DNA of 64,000 bases from Calditrichia bacterium (GTDB lineage Bacteria > Calditrichota > Calditrichia > RBG-13-44-9 > J075), in contig JANQQU010000064.1 in NCBI GenBank assembly GCA_028284905.1, positions 124,001-188,000 on the forward strand, written 5' to 3'. This document shows positions 27,518-36,582 of this stretch, piece after piece. Below the pieces are notes generated by a model. The model was not told where the DNA came from. It searched no databases and saw only the letters and a program-made list of their open reading frames with translations. Both the position numbers and the translations under genes were made by a program. The first letter of the stretch is position 1, and every line of letters starts with the position of its first letter.

Positions 27518-30262
27518 ATGTTCAAAAAAATATTGCTGATATGCATCTGCCTAAGTGTTCTTCTCGGTTGCACCCGCCTTTCTAACAGTCTGGATGCACC
27601 GGGAGGACTGACTTGCGAGTATCGCACTAACCCAATGGGCATCGATACAGAAACGCCGCGCTTTCGCTGGGTTGTGCGTTCTGCCGAACAAAACCAAATT
27701 CAAACTGCTTACCAGATTCTGGTTGCCAGTAAAGCCGAACATTTAAAATCGAATAAAGGGGATTTTTGGGATTCCGGTAAAATCGTCTCCGAGGAAACGG
27801 CACAAATTGAGTATAGTGGTAAACCGCTGCTGTCCGCGCAGCCCTATTTCTGGAAAGTGCGCAGTTGGGATAAAAATGACCGTCCATCCCGCTGGAGCGA
27901 CGTTCAGCAATTCAGCACCGGATTTTTCGAAGATTCACTTTGGCAAGCGCAATGGATTGGCTATGATGCTTTTATTTCCGAACTCCCGGAAGATACACTG
28001 CAGCCGAAGCGGAAGCGCCGAAAGCTGCCTTATCAGGCAACCCCCACTCCTTACCTGCGCAAAGAATTCAATATCGAAAAAACCTTAAAACGCGCGGTTG
28101 TCTATGCCACGGCACTGGGTGTTTATGAATTACATTTAAACGGACAACGGGTGGGAGAAGACTATTTTATGCCCGGCTGGACGGACTATAACAAACGCCT
28201 CTATTATAACGCTTATGATGTCACCGATTTACTGCAAGACAGCCTGAATGCATTTGCTGCCATTCTTTCTGATGGTTGGTATGCCGGCAATGTTGCCAAT
28301 CGCGGACAGCAGATTTACGGTCAGCGATTGCGGCTGTTTGCCCAACTTCATTTGGAATATAGTGATGGCACTCAGGAAAAAGTGATGACGGATTCTACCT
28401 GGAAGGCCAGCTACGGACCGATTCGCGAAGGCGATATGCAGGCAGGGGAAACCTACAATGCCCATATGGAGATGCCCGGCTGGCATTCCACCGGTTTTGA
28501 TGAAAGCGATTGGGATAAGGTCGATACATCGCCCAAACCGGATATTATTCTGCAGGCGTATCCCGCCCAGGGCGTTCGAAAAATTGAAGAGATTCGCCCG
28601 GTGGATATTCACCATAGTAGCCCGGGAAGCTACATTGTTGATATGGGGCAAAATTTTGCCGGCTGGGTGAGACTGCGGATGAATGGTAATACAGGAGACA
28701 AAGTCGTTCTGCGCTTCGCTGAAAAATTGAAATCGCCCGATAGCTTATTTACTAAAAACCTGCGCTCGGCCAAGGCCACCGATACGTATATCTTGAAGGG
28801 GGGCCGGGAGGAAGTTTGGGAGCCGCGCTTCACCTATCATGGGTTTCAATTTGTTGAAGTCAGCGGTTATCCCGGGGAGCTTCGCCCGGATGACATCACC
28901 GGTGTCGTTGTTCACAGCGACCTGCCCCGCAGTGGTTTTTTTGAATGTTCCGATACCTTAATCAATCGCATCTACGAAAATGCGCTGTGGTCGCAAAAAT
29001 CTAATTTCTTCGATATTCCTACCGATTGCCCGCAGCGGGATGAGCGGATGGGCTGGTCTGGCGATGTGCAGGTGTTTTTGCCTACATCTATTTATAATAT
29101 GGATGTCGGTGCCTTCCTCAGCCGTTGGATGCAGGATTTGGTCGACGGGCAATTTTCTGATGGTCGCCTGCCGAGCACTGCGCCGCGAATTTACAATCGG
29201 GTCGCTGCTGGTTGGGGCGATGCTGGCGTGATCCTTCCCTGGCAACTCTATCGTGCTTATGGCGACACTCGCATTATTGAAACGCACTATGCATCCATGC
29301 AACGCTGGATGAATTTCTTAATCGATAAAAGCGATAGCCTGATCAGCGGGCAAGGGAGTTATGGCGATTGGCAAAATGCGGACGCAGAAACGCCGATACC
29401 GGTATTCTCCACGGCATATTTTGCGAATAGCGCCCGGCTAATGATGGAGATGGCCCGCGCGACTGGCAAGAACGAAGATATGATCGCCTATAAAGATCTT
29501 TTTCATCAAATCCGCGATGCCTTCACTAAAAAGTTTGTTTCCGATAGCGGAAAAATCGAAGGAGATACGCAGGGCGCATATTTGTTAGCTTTACAGTTTG
29601 ACCTGATTCCTGAAGGAAAACGTCCGCAAGTCTTCTGGCATTTGATGCGCAAGATCCGCGAAAATGACGGACACCCATCGACGGGGTTAATTTGCAGTAG
29701 CATGCTTTTGCCGGTGCTGAGTGAAGGTGGAGAAGCAGCGGTCGCTTATCAAATGCTGGCAAAGCAAACCTACCCTTCCTGGGGATTCCAAATTGCGAAC
29801 GGGGCAACAACGCCCTGGGAACGTTGGGATGGTTATTCCGCTGAAAAAGGGTTTCATGAGGATATCACAAACTCGTTCAATCACTATGCCTTTGGGGCCG
29901 TTGCAGAATGGTTTTATACAGATATTGCCGGCATTAATACCGATGCGCCGGGTTTCAAGCATGTTCTTATCTGCCCCCGGCCCGGTGGTGGTCTGACATA
30001 TGCAAAAGCTGCTTACGAATCAATTCGGGGGCGAATTTCAGTCGACTGGCGTTGGGAAGATGATACCTTTTCTTTAAAAGTGACTATACCAGCTAATGCG
30101 ACTGCATCTGTATATTTGCCGGTTTCTGATGAGAGTAAAATTCTTGCGGGTGGGAAAGAGATCGAGCAGCATAAGTTGATTCAGCTGGAAAAGCGGGAAA
30201 ATGGGGAAGCTTTGTTGAAGGTGCCTTCCGGGAATTATGAATTTGAAGTGGTTGGTAAATGA
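27518..30262 (+). CDS. Glycoside hydrolase family 78 alpha-L-rhamnosidase, lipoprotein
   Basis: This 914-residue enzyme releases alpha-L-rhamnose from rhamnogalacturonan or glycosides. A lipobox LLGC ends at Cys18, so it is lipid-anchored. The GH78 layout is complete: an N-terminal fibronectin-like domain (about 25-140), the beta-sandwich rhamnosidase N-domain (WIGYDAF through TDYNKRLYYNAYDVT), the (alpha/alpha)6 catalytic barrel with IPTDCPQRDERMGWSGD (the conserved acid region) and a C-terminal beta domain. It ends the CBM9-GH28-GH78 cluster. The family call is firm; the natural substrate is inferred from GH28 next door. Confidence 0.93.
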   Translation: MFKKILLICICLSVLLGCTRLSNSLDAPGGLTCEYRTNPMGIDTETPRFRWVVRSAEQNQIQTAYQILVASKAEHLKSNKGDFWDSGKIVSEETAQIEYSGKPLLSAQPYFWKVRSWDKNDRPSRWSDVQQFSTGFFEDSLWQAQWIGYDAFISELPEDTLQPKRKRRKLPYQATPTPYLRKEFNIEKTLKRAVVYATALGVYELHLNGQRVGEDYFMPGWTDYNKRLYYNAYDVTDLLQDSLNAFAAILSDGWYAGNVANRGQQIYGQRLRLFAQLHLEYSDGTQEKVMTDSTWKASYGPIREGDMQAGETYNAHMEMPGWHSTGFDESDWDKVDTSPKPDIILQAYPAQGVRKIEEIRPVDIHHSSPGSYIVDMGQNFAGWVRLRMNGNTGDKVVLRFAEKLKSPDSLFTKNLRSAKATDTYILKGGREEVWEPRFTYHGFQFVEVSGYPGELRPDDITGVVVHSDLPRSGFFECSDTLINRIYENALWSQKSNFFDIPTDCPQRDERMGWSGDVQVFLPTSIYNMDVGAFLSRWMQDLVDGQFSDGRLPSTAPRIYNRVAAGWGDAGVILPWQLYRAYGDTRIIETHYASMQRWMNFLIDKSDSLISGQGSYGDWQNADAETPIPVFSTAYFANSARLMMEMARATGKNEDMIAYKDLFHQIRDAFTKKFVSDSGKIEGDTQGAYLLALQFDLIPEGKRPQVFWHLMRKIRENDGHPSTGLICSSMLLPVLSEGGEAAVAYQMLAKQTYPSWGFQIANGATTPWERWDGYSAEKGFHEDITNSFNHYAFGAVAEWFYTDIAGINTDAPGFKHVLICPRPGGGLTYAKAAYESIRGRISVDWRWEDDTFSLKVTIPANATASVYLPVSDESKILAGGKEIEQHKLIQLEKRENGEALLKVPSGNYEFEVVGK

Positions 30263-30322
30263 GTAAATATGCAAATAGGCAAATGGGCAAAAATACTAAT
30301 TGACCGCTTGTTCTACGTTATG

Positions 30323-31336
30323 TCATTCCAATGTAGATAGCTTTTTGGCGATTCTTTTTGCGAAAGTGTCTGAGCCCTTCCGGGTTAGGTGGCAGATGTC
30401 ATCAAAGTATATTTTGCCTGGTGGCATTGTTGCTTGCAGATCAATAAGCGTTGTGCCGGGATTCTGCATGGTAAATTGACGAATGATTTCGTTGTGGCGG
30501 AAGAGAGCGAGACGAACATTCTCCGGCAATCCCCATAACTCAATCGCGGAACGGTGCCGCCCGTAATCCAATTGTCGCCGTTGAAATTTACGTCGCGTAT
30601 AATTGTCCGGCATATGATAGGCAAATGTGCCGATGAAAATCTTCTCTTGCTTCTTCTTGGCAATTTCCCTGATAGCTTGAATATTTTTCTGCAATGCCAG
30701 ATGAGACCTGACCTGACTACCATATTTAAGCCATCTGGGATTCAGCCTGCCCGGTTCGATTTTCTTAGTTCTGTTTTTTTCTTCCTGCCATAAAAGCCAC
30801 CCGAGGCGAATCGTATACGGAAAACTTAACCAGCGCATTTCCGGATGCTGATCGTAGAGGTTCAGCAAGCTATACCACTGGTAATAATGGCTGTAATCTT
30901 CGCGAAAAAGCTGCGGTGGGCAGTTATTCGTCCGTACCTCATTGATGCCGTGATAAAAGAAAACCGCATCGAAGGGAATATGCTGCAGATGCCGATATTT
31001 GAAGTAACTGTCCCGGGAAGTATGCCCCTGGGCGGCGGCATTGTGAATGCGGATTTTTTTTCCGGCCATTTCCGATAATTGTTTTTTTAGTGCTGTCGGA
31101 ACATTCCCCCATTCGGGACGCAATACCGAGCCGCCGAGTAATAAAACATCGAAATAATCATCAGCTGCCTCTATCCCGGCCGCTTCGATAGCGTGTAATT
31201 CCGGATAAAAAGTATAGATCGTTTTTTGGGGGGCGAAGAATGGCACATTCTGAGTAACACTCAAATATACCCGGGATGTTATCTCCAAAAGTAATAGAAG
31301 ATAGAATAAATATACGATGACTAATTTCCCGCGCAA
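30323..31336 (-). CDS. Membrane-anchored SGNH/GDSL-like hydrolase
   Basis: This protein of about 337 residues has one N-terminal membrane helix (LVIVYLFYLLLLLEI) and an SGNH-type domain: block I DVLLLGGSVL with the candidate Ser, a VFFYHGINEVR block III with Asn, and DDICHLTRKG as block V with Asp and His. Such proteins are esterases or act as acyl-modifying partners in envelope glycan synthesis. No ATG fits; TTG 31336 has GGAG 6 nt upstream and precedes the helix, while the frame opens at TTG 31357 without a ribosome site. It faces the rhamnosidase gene convergently. Substrate unknown. Confidence 0.75.
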   Translation of the reverse strand: MRGKLVIVYLFYLLLLLEITSRVYLSVTQNVPFFAPQKTIYTFYPELHAIEAAGIEAADDYFDVLLLGGSVLRPEWGNVPTALKKQLSEMAGKKIRIHNAAAQGHTSRDSYFKYRHLQHIPFDAVFFYHGINEVRTNNCPPQLFREDYSHYYQWYSLLNLYDQHPEMRWLSFPYTIRLGWLLWQEEKNRTKKIEPGRLNPRWLKYGSQVRSHLALQKNIQAIREIAKKKQEKIFIGTFAYHMPDNYTRRKFQRRQLDYGRHRSAIELWGLPENVRLALFRHNEIIRQFTMQNPGTTLIDLQATMPPGKIYFDDICHLTRKGSDTFAKRIAKKLSTLE

Positions 31337-31405
31337 CGCTATCTCCAGGCAGAACAATGGATTAAATCATGTGAAAAATTTAGTATACAAAAGTTCACTT
31401 TTTCC

Positions 31406-31434
31406 TTGACTTGCAAGATAAATGTCTGTAAACT
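31406..31434 (+). promoter_or_regulatory. Sigma70-type promoter for the secreted DUF1579-like gene
   Basis: TTGACT (31406-31411) and TAAACT (31429-31434) with a 17-bp spacer. The -10 box overlaps a potential upstream start at 31422, which supports the later start at 31503. Confidence 0.65.
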
Positions 31435-31502
31435 TTCCTCAGTTAATAAAGATTTTCAACATAATCATATTTTGCTATAAACCAAAATTCAAGGAGTGCA
31501 AG

Positions 31503-32000
31503 ATGAGATTATTAGCGATTAGTATGGCTGCATTAATTCTCTTTTGTGTAGTTATAGTCACTGCTCAGGATATGCCGGCACCACCACCGCCATTAGGGGA
31601 AGATGTTACCTGGATGGCTGGAGAATGGGAAGGTTGGTCGAAAGGATCCTGGGGGGAATCCAAGGACTGGATGAGCGCAGAAGTTGCTTTGAACGGCCAG
31701 TTTGTAGTATTCAACTATAAGAGTGCTACAGAAGGTCAGCCGGAATATAACGGCATGGGTTGCCTGACTATGAAAGGTGAGACGATGACCGGTTATTGGA
31801 TCGATGTATTTCGAACCATGTCTTATGGAGAAGGCAAGATGAAAGGGAATACAACCAAGATGGTTTGGGAAGACGAGAACGGGAAAATGACGCGTGTTAC
31901 CGAAAAAATCAGCAATGATAAATTTAAAGTGACGGTTAAAATGCCTGGCCCTGATGGTGCAATGATGGAATCTGTTTCAGAGATGACTCGGGTGAAATAA
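31503..32000 (+). CDS. Secreted DUF1579-like protein
   Basis: This 165-residue exported protein has a signal peptide ending at VTAQD (about residue 22), a proline stretch, and a beta-barrel-like domain of lipocalin/DUF1579 type: WMAGEWEGWSKGSWGESKDW at the start, then alternating short strands with MKGETMTGYW, NTTKMVWEDENGK and the final KVTVKMPGPDG. Start ATG 31503 has AAGGAG 7-8 nt upstream. It is a single gene with its own promoter and terminator. Ligand and role are unknown. Confidence 0.8.
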   Translation: MRLLAISMAALILFCVVIVTAQDMPAPPPPLGEDVTWMAGEWEGWSKGSWGESKDWMSAEVALNGQFVVFNYKSATEGQPEYNGMGCLTMKGETMTGYWIDVFRTMSYGEGKMKGNTTKMVWEDENGKMTRVTEKISNDKFKVTVKMPGPDGAMMESVSEMTRVK

Positions 32001-32028
32001 ATTACTACTGCCTTTTTTCTTCTTTTAT

Positions 32029-32068
32029 TGCCCCGATTGCGTCTTTGACACGATCGGGGCATTTTTTT
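32029..32068 (+). terminator. Intrinsic terminator after the DUF1579-like gene
   Basis: A 9-bp stem (TGCCCCGAT/ATCGGGGCA) is followed by TTTTTTT, 28 bp after the stop. Confidence 0.85.
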
Positions 32069-32072
32069 GAAA

Positions 32073-32152
32073 CGCCTTTGGCGTAATTCTCCCCCATTAC
32101 CGCGAAGCGGTTCCATATGGAACCCCAATGTCCCCGCGAGGGGAACATTGGG
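32073..32152. repeat. Chain of four small hairpins between convergent genes
   Basis: Four palindromes follow one another: CGCC-TTT-GGCG (32073-32083), CCGC-GAA-GCGG (32100-32110), the perfect 16-mer GGTTCCATATGGAACC (32109-32124) and CCCAATGT-CCCC with GGGG-A-ACATTGGG (32124-32152). It lies after the terminator and before the end of the ABC exporter gene. It looks like a dispersed noncoding repeat rather than a gene part. Confidence 0.6.
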
Positions 32153-32183
32153 TATTCATCTCCAAAAATCCATCTAATAAATA

Positions 32184-34046
32184 TTACCGATAACCTTCCG
32201 CCTGCAAATTAAACAATTCCGCATAGCGCCCATCAAGGTCGAGTAACTCCTCGTGCGTACCCAGCTCCAACACACCGCCATTCTCCAGCACCAAAATACG
32301 ATCGGCCATCCGCACTGTCGAAAAGCGATGGGAAATTAGCACTGCGCTTTTCCCACGGGTAAGCTCGGTAAAACGTTGAAAGACTTCATGCTCGGAGCGG
32401 GCATCGAGAGCTGCGGTCGGTTCGTCGAGAATTAGCAACTGGGCATCACGGATATATGCACGTGCCAGGGCAATCTTTTGCCATTGGCCTCCGGAAAGAT
32501 TGGTGCCATTATCAAAACGGCGACTAAGCATCTGTTCGTAGCCATCATCAAGTTTTTCGATAACTGTATGGGCGAGGCTCTTCCAGGCGGCATCTTCGAT
32601 CCGTGGTTGATCCTCCAGGGCAGTAATTCGTCCAACGGCAATGTTCTCCCGAGCGGTAAAATGATATTGCACGAAGTCCTGGAAAATAATCCCGATTTCT
32701 TTCCGGAGCTCCTTCGGATCATATTCTTTTAAGTCAACACCATCGAGTAAAATACGGCCTTCGCTGGGATCATACAATCTGGCAAGCAGTTTAACTAATG
32801 TTGTTTTACCGGCGCCATTTTCTCCGACCAGGGCCATCTTTTCCCCGGGCGGCAGTTCGAAAGAGACATGTCGCAGTACCCACTTATTCGTATTCGGGTA
32901 TTTGAATCCAACATTCTCGAAAACGATTCCCTGCTGAATTGGCCGGGGCACCGGTTTTGCATTCGCCTGGGCAACAATTCGTGGCTCGATTTCGAAAAAT
33001 TCGAATAAGTCTTTCAGATAAAGTGCACCATCAGCAATCGTAGTAAAGCGGAAAAGAATACTGGTGAGGCGGCTACGAACCCGCGAAAATGAACCGGTCA
33101 GAAATGTGAGGTCACCAATAGTGATGATACCGTTAACCGTTTGAATAGCGATCAAAGCATAAGCGATATAATACCCAGCACTGGAAATTGCTGCAAGAAA
33201 GGTACCCCATATAGCCCTCCGTGTCGACAACGAGCGATTTTCGTTGTAGTAATCCATCGACAACTTTTCATAGCGGTCACTGATATAATCCGAGAGGCCG
33301 AATATTTTCACTTCCTTGGCGTAGCGATCATTCACCCCGGTATAACGAAGATAATCGAGCATTCGCCGCTCCGGCGTCCAGCTCATCATTAATGAATAAG
33401 TGTGGCGATTGAAATGATTCTCGCCGATAAAACCGGGAATAATCGTAACGATCAAAACGAGTATCAGCCAGGGATTGAATACAATCAACCCGGTGGCCAG
33501 AAAAGCAATGGTGATACTATCCTGAATTTGCTGCATCATTTGATTCATCAGACGCACCCGTCCGTTGGTTTGCCGGCGGGCCCGTTCGATCTTGTCGTAA
33601 AAATCTGCATCTTCAAAAAACTCCAGATCCATCTCCGCCGACTTTTTAATGAGCCGAATTGATGTCACCTGGCTGAAAAGATCTCCCAACAAACTATTCA
33701 GAAGTGAGAGAATTCTTCCTAGTAAATCAGAAAACAGAACAACTAATAACTCAAGGACGATGAGTTGCCAGAGATAGTTCATATCTCCGCCGCCGGCATT
33801 GTAGAGCACGACAATCTTATCAATAATTAATTTACCGATATACAATTGGGTTAACGGCACTGCAGCTGTAATCAGCCGCAAAATCATACCGGTTATCGTC
33901 ATCCAGCGACTGGTTTCCCAGATGAGCTTGAGCAGCTTGGGTAAATTCCTTAAGGCGTCCAGCCGCTCCTGCATTGTCGGTAAATCTTCCTTGGGTTTGT
34001 TACTTTTAAGTCCCAGCAAACGGGAAATAAAAGTGGATTTCGTCAT
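32184..34046 (-). CDS. ABC exporter, fused permease and ATPase
   Basis: This 620-residue half-transporter of the exporter type has a membrane domain (about residues 45-340, with some six helices) and an ATPase domain with Walker A GENGAGKTTLV, Q-loop IIFQDFVQYH, signature LSGGQWQKIALAR, Walker B LLILDEPTAALD and the H-loop ISHRFSTVR. It probably works as a homodimer in the inner membrane exporting a lipid, peptide or drug. No accessory gene is adjacent and the substrate cannot be predicted. Confidence 0.92.
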   Translation of the reverse strand: MTKSTFISRLLGLKSNKPKEDLPTMQERLDALRNLPKLLKLIWETSRWMTITGMILRLITAAVPLTQLYIGKLIIDKIVVLYNAGGGDMNYLWQLIVLELLVVLFSDLLGRILSLLNSLLGDLFSQVTSIRLIKKSAEMDLEFFEDADFYDKIERARRQTNGRVRLMNQMMQQIQDSITIAFLATGLIVFNPWLILVLIVTIIPGFIGENHFNRHTYSLMMSWTPERRMLDYLRYTGVNDRYAKEVKIFGLSDYISDRYEKLSMDYYNENRSLSTRRAIWGTFLAAISSAGYYIAYALIAIQTVNGIITIGDLTFLTGSFSRVRSRLTSILFRFTTIADGALYLKDLFEFFEIEPRIVAQANAKPVPRPIQQGIVFENVGFKYPNTNKWVLRHVSFELPPGEKMALVGENGAGKTTLVKLLARLYDPSEGRILLDGVDLKEYDPKELRKEIGIIFQDFVQYHFTARENIAVGRITALEDQPRIEDAAWKSLAHTVIEKLDDGYEQMLSRRFDNGTNLSGGQWQKIALARAYIRDAQLLILDEPTAALDARSEHEVFQRFTELTRGKSAVLISHRFSTVRMADRILVLENGGVLELGTHEELLDLDGRYAELFNLQAEGYR

Positions 34047-34169
34047 ACGAACTCCTTTCGATAAGTGATTGTTATGTATCGTTTATATGATAAGTGGGCC
34101 AAATATATGTGCGCTATCTTTTCTAAGGAGAAAAGTAACATGGGAAATAAAACACAAAAGTATGCGATG

Positions 34170-34847
34170 CTATTTTTGAATAGACATCTCCATTGCCAGT
34201 GTTTCTAATACTTCCGAATTTAATTTGTGAGTGCCGCTAAAGCGAATATTGCGAAAACGGATGCCATGTGTATTCAGCAAGGTTTCCTGTTTCTCGATTA
34301 TTGCCGGACGGGCATACTCATCCTGATCACCCAATACCAGGGTTAGGTTTAAGCGATTAAATAATGGGTGGCATGCTGCTAAATCCAACTCGGGTGGCAA
34401 CATACCAGCCCATAGAATTAAACGATCTGCGTTAATGTCGCCGCGAGTAATCCAGCGGGAAACAGTGGCAGTGCCCTGGGAAAACCCCAATGCTGTTACT
34501 TTTACCTGCTCCCGGGGAATCCGGTTAAAAATTTCCCGGGAGATTTTATCTAAATATTTGATATAATCTTCAATTTCATTCAGGCGATCTTCTTTGGTCA
34601 TCCAGGTTGCGCCGACGCGGCGCCCACCCGGGCCATCGAGGTAAAAGCGTGATAATCCTTCCGGAACAACGACGAGACGTTCTTTTGAAGCGATATGAGA
34701 AAAATGACGCGCAAAATATTCTGCTAACTGGCCGTATCCATGGCAGGCAAACCAGACTTCACGGGTGGCGGGGCACGCTGTTCCTAAGGTATAATAGCGG
34801 GCGGTACGAGGAGTGACTATAGCATTTGGTGTTATTTGATTTGTCAT
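34170..34847 (-). CDS. Alpha/beta hydrolase, phospholipase/carboxylesterase type
   Basis: This 225-residue cytoplasmic serine esterase has the nucleophile elbow GFSQGTATVSRW, the acid in LGDQDEYARP and His in SGTHKLNSEVL, the catalytic triad in the order of the phospholipase/carboxylesterase family. The N-terminal part includes WFACHGYGQLAEYFARHF, the oxyanion region. A short gap separates it from an upstream SDR gene on the same strand; no strong ribosome site is seen at the ATG. Substrate unknown. Confidence 0.82.
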   Translation of the reverse strand: MTNQITPNAIVTPRTARYYTLGTACPATREVWFACHGYGQLAEYFARHFSHIASKERLVVVPEGLSRFYLDGPGGRRVGATWMTKEDRLNEIEDYIKYLDKISREIFNRIPREQVKVTALGFSQGTATVSRWITRGDINADRLILWAGMLPPELDLAACHPLFNRLNLTLVLGDQDEYARPAIIEKQETLLNTHGIRFRNIRFSGTHKLNSEVLETLAMEMSIQK

Positions 34848-34939
34848 AATTTTGTTGTCAATTTTCTTGCAGCTGAGTACTTAGCGCTTTTTTAACATTT
34901 TTTGTTTGCGAAAAATTTTTATCATCTGACTTCTATTCA

Positions 34940-35644
34940 TTACTGCGGATTTGTTGCAAAAACAGTCAGCTCGGTAATAAATCCACGATGATGCATTTCC
35001 AGGGTCGCACAGATCGCATGAGCGATGTCTTCCGAATGCAACTTGGTCGGATTATAAATCCGTGCTTCCCGTCCGGAATTAATGACAAAATCTGTTTGTA
35101 CTTCGCTAGGATTAACAAGTATGACCCGGACATTATGCTTGCGCAATTCTCCCTGCCAGCACTGCGTCATTGCTTTCAGAGCAAATTTGGTCGCGGAATA
35201 AGCAGTGCCGCCGGGAAAGCCCTTTAAGCCGGCGGTTGAAGAAATATTGATGATGTCACCGCTATTTTGTGCTTTAAACATCTTCGCCGCTTCCCGGGCC
35301 ATTAACATCGCACCGGTAACATTGGTAGCAAAAACCTGGTTGAATTTATCGACATCCATATTTTCCAGCATATCAAAATAGCCATAGCCGGCATTGTTAA
35401 TCAGCGAATCCAGGCGACCGTGCTTCTTCTGAATATACTCGAAAATCCGCAGCACATCTGCTTCCTTGGAGACATCTCCTGCGATGGTATCGACGCCTAA
35501 AGCTGCGCCGGCCTTTTCGAGTTTTTCCGGGTTGCGGGCGTTGATAATTACCGTTGCGCCTTTATCCTTTAATTGTTTGGCGGTTTCCAATCCAATACCT
35601 GCACTGGCGCCGGTGATCAAAATGACCTTGTCTTTTGAACTCAT
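34940..35644 (-). CDS. Short-chain dehydrogenase/reductase
   Basis: This 234-residue NAD(P)-dependent oxidoreductase has the cofactor motif TGASAGIGLETA, NNAGYGYF, and the catalytic Ser-Tyr-Lys set in ISSTAGLKGFPGG and AYSATKFAL. Length and motifs fit classical SDRs resembling 3-oxoacyl-ACP reductases. The ATG is preceded by AGAGGT. The substrate is not predictable. It is divergent from msrB, with 288 bp of AT-rich sequence between them. Confidence 0.88.
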   Translation of the reverse strand: MSSKDKVILITGASAGIGLETAKQLKDKGATVIINARNPEKLEKAGAALGVDTIAGDVSKEADVLRIFEYIQKKHGRLDSLINNAGYGYFDMLENMDVDKFNQVFATNVTGAMLMAREAAKMFKAQNSGDIINISSTAGLKGFPGGTAYSATKFALKAMTQCWQGELRKHNVRVILVNPSEVQTDFVINSGREARIYNPTKLHSEDIAHAICATLEMHHRGFITELTVFATNPQ

Positions 35645-35932
35645 GGCATTTAACCTCTGTCGTTAAGATAGAATTGATATGATGTTTTTCTCAGAATAAT
35701 CAGATTTGTGTTGAAAATTTCGGAAAGAAGTAATATGCGCTTAAATTCAATTGGCATACCCAAATTTAATTAAAAAAACTTGAAATCTAGCATCTTTTTA
35801 AAATTATTGTAACGAGCGGTCTAATGGAGGGATCAAAAGTATGTTAGACATGAAAAGTATGAGGGGAAAGGATCGCAGCTGTTAACAGCATAAATCAAAA
35901 CAAACTTTCCATTAATTGATAAGGAGTAAGAT

Positions 35933-36349
35933 ATGAGTGATAAAATCAAAAAAAGCGAAGCGGAATGGAAAGCGCAATTAACACCGGAACAATATCGTAT
36001 TACCCGCCAAAAAGGCACGGAACGCGCTTTTACCGGGGAGTACAATGAAAATAAAGGCACTGGTAAATATCATTGTGTTTGTTGCGGCGCTGAATTGTTT
36101 AACTCTAATGAGAAGTATGATTCGGGTAGTGGTTGGCCAAGTTTTTGGGATGTTGCTGATTCCGAAAATGTCGGAGAAAACCACGATGCCAGTCATGGCA
36201 TGATTCGCACTGAAGTTGTTTGCAGTAATTGCGATGCTCACCTGGGCCATGTTTTTCCCGATGGTCCAAAACCAACCGGGCTACGTTACTGCATAAATTC
36301 TGCTTCATTGAAATTTAAGAAAAACGAAGGCAATGCAGATAAAGAATAA
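35933..36349 (+). CDS. msrB: Peptide-methionine (R)-S-oxide reductase
   Basis: MsrB repairs methionine-R-sulfoxide in oxidised proteins. The 138-residue protein has zinc-binding CxxC pairs Cys48/Cys51 and Cys97/Cys100, the core [10 protein letters not shown] and catalytic Cys120 in [10 protein letters not shown]. The catalytic residue is a normal Cys, not selenocysteine. It is in the cytoplasm (no signal peptide). An AAGGAG site precedes the ATG. Its neighbour across a palindromic element is an AhpD-like redox protein, suggesting an oxidative-stress theme, though the two genes converge. Confidence 0.95.
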   Translation: MSDKIKKSEAEWKAQLTPEQYRITRQKGTERAFTGEYNENKGTGKYHCVCCGAELFNSNEKYDSGSGWPSFWDVADSENVGENHDASHGMIRTEVVCSNCDAHLGHVFPDGPKPTGLRYCINSASLKFKKNEGNADKE

Positions 36350-36370
36350 TTGAATTGTTTGAAAGAAGAT

Positions 36371-36409
36371 GCCGGATACTGATAGAAATGTGTCCGGTAT
36401 TTAATTTTT
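36371..36409 (+). terminator. Probable terminator after msrB
   Basis: CCGGATAC and GTGTCCGG form an 8-bp stem with one G-U pair and a 10-nt loop, followed by TATTTAATTTTT. The T-rich tail is also the left copy of the 8-bp repeat flanking the palindromic element. Confidence 0.6.
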
Positions 36410-36410
36410 G

Positions 36411-36569
36411 GGTAGTGCTACATCGTTAATGCTGAGTGTTCTTTTCGCTGTCATCGCGAGGAGTGCAGCGACGAAGCGATCTCCCTGTAAATACTCATAG
36501 CAGAGATTGCTTCGGCAAAAAGATACCTCGCAATGACATTTCTGCTAGCATTAACCTTTTATCTCCACC
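36411..36569. mobile_element. MITE-like palindromic element, copy 2, with 8-bp direct repeats
   Basis: This 159-bp element begins GGTAGTGCTA and ends CTCCACC. Its inner arms are TGTCATCGCGAGG and CCTCGCAATGACA with GAAGCGATCTC/GAGATTGCTTC further in, the same plan as the element at 23044-23199. The exact 8-mer AATTTTTG stands at both borders (36403-36410 and 36570-36577), the pattern left by transposase-driven insertion. It carries no ORF and ends 13 bp before the stop of the AhpD-like gene. Confidence 0.75.
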
Positions 36570-36582
36570 AATTTTTGTAAAC

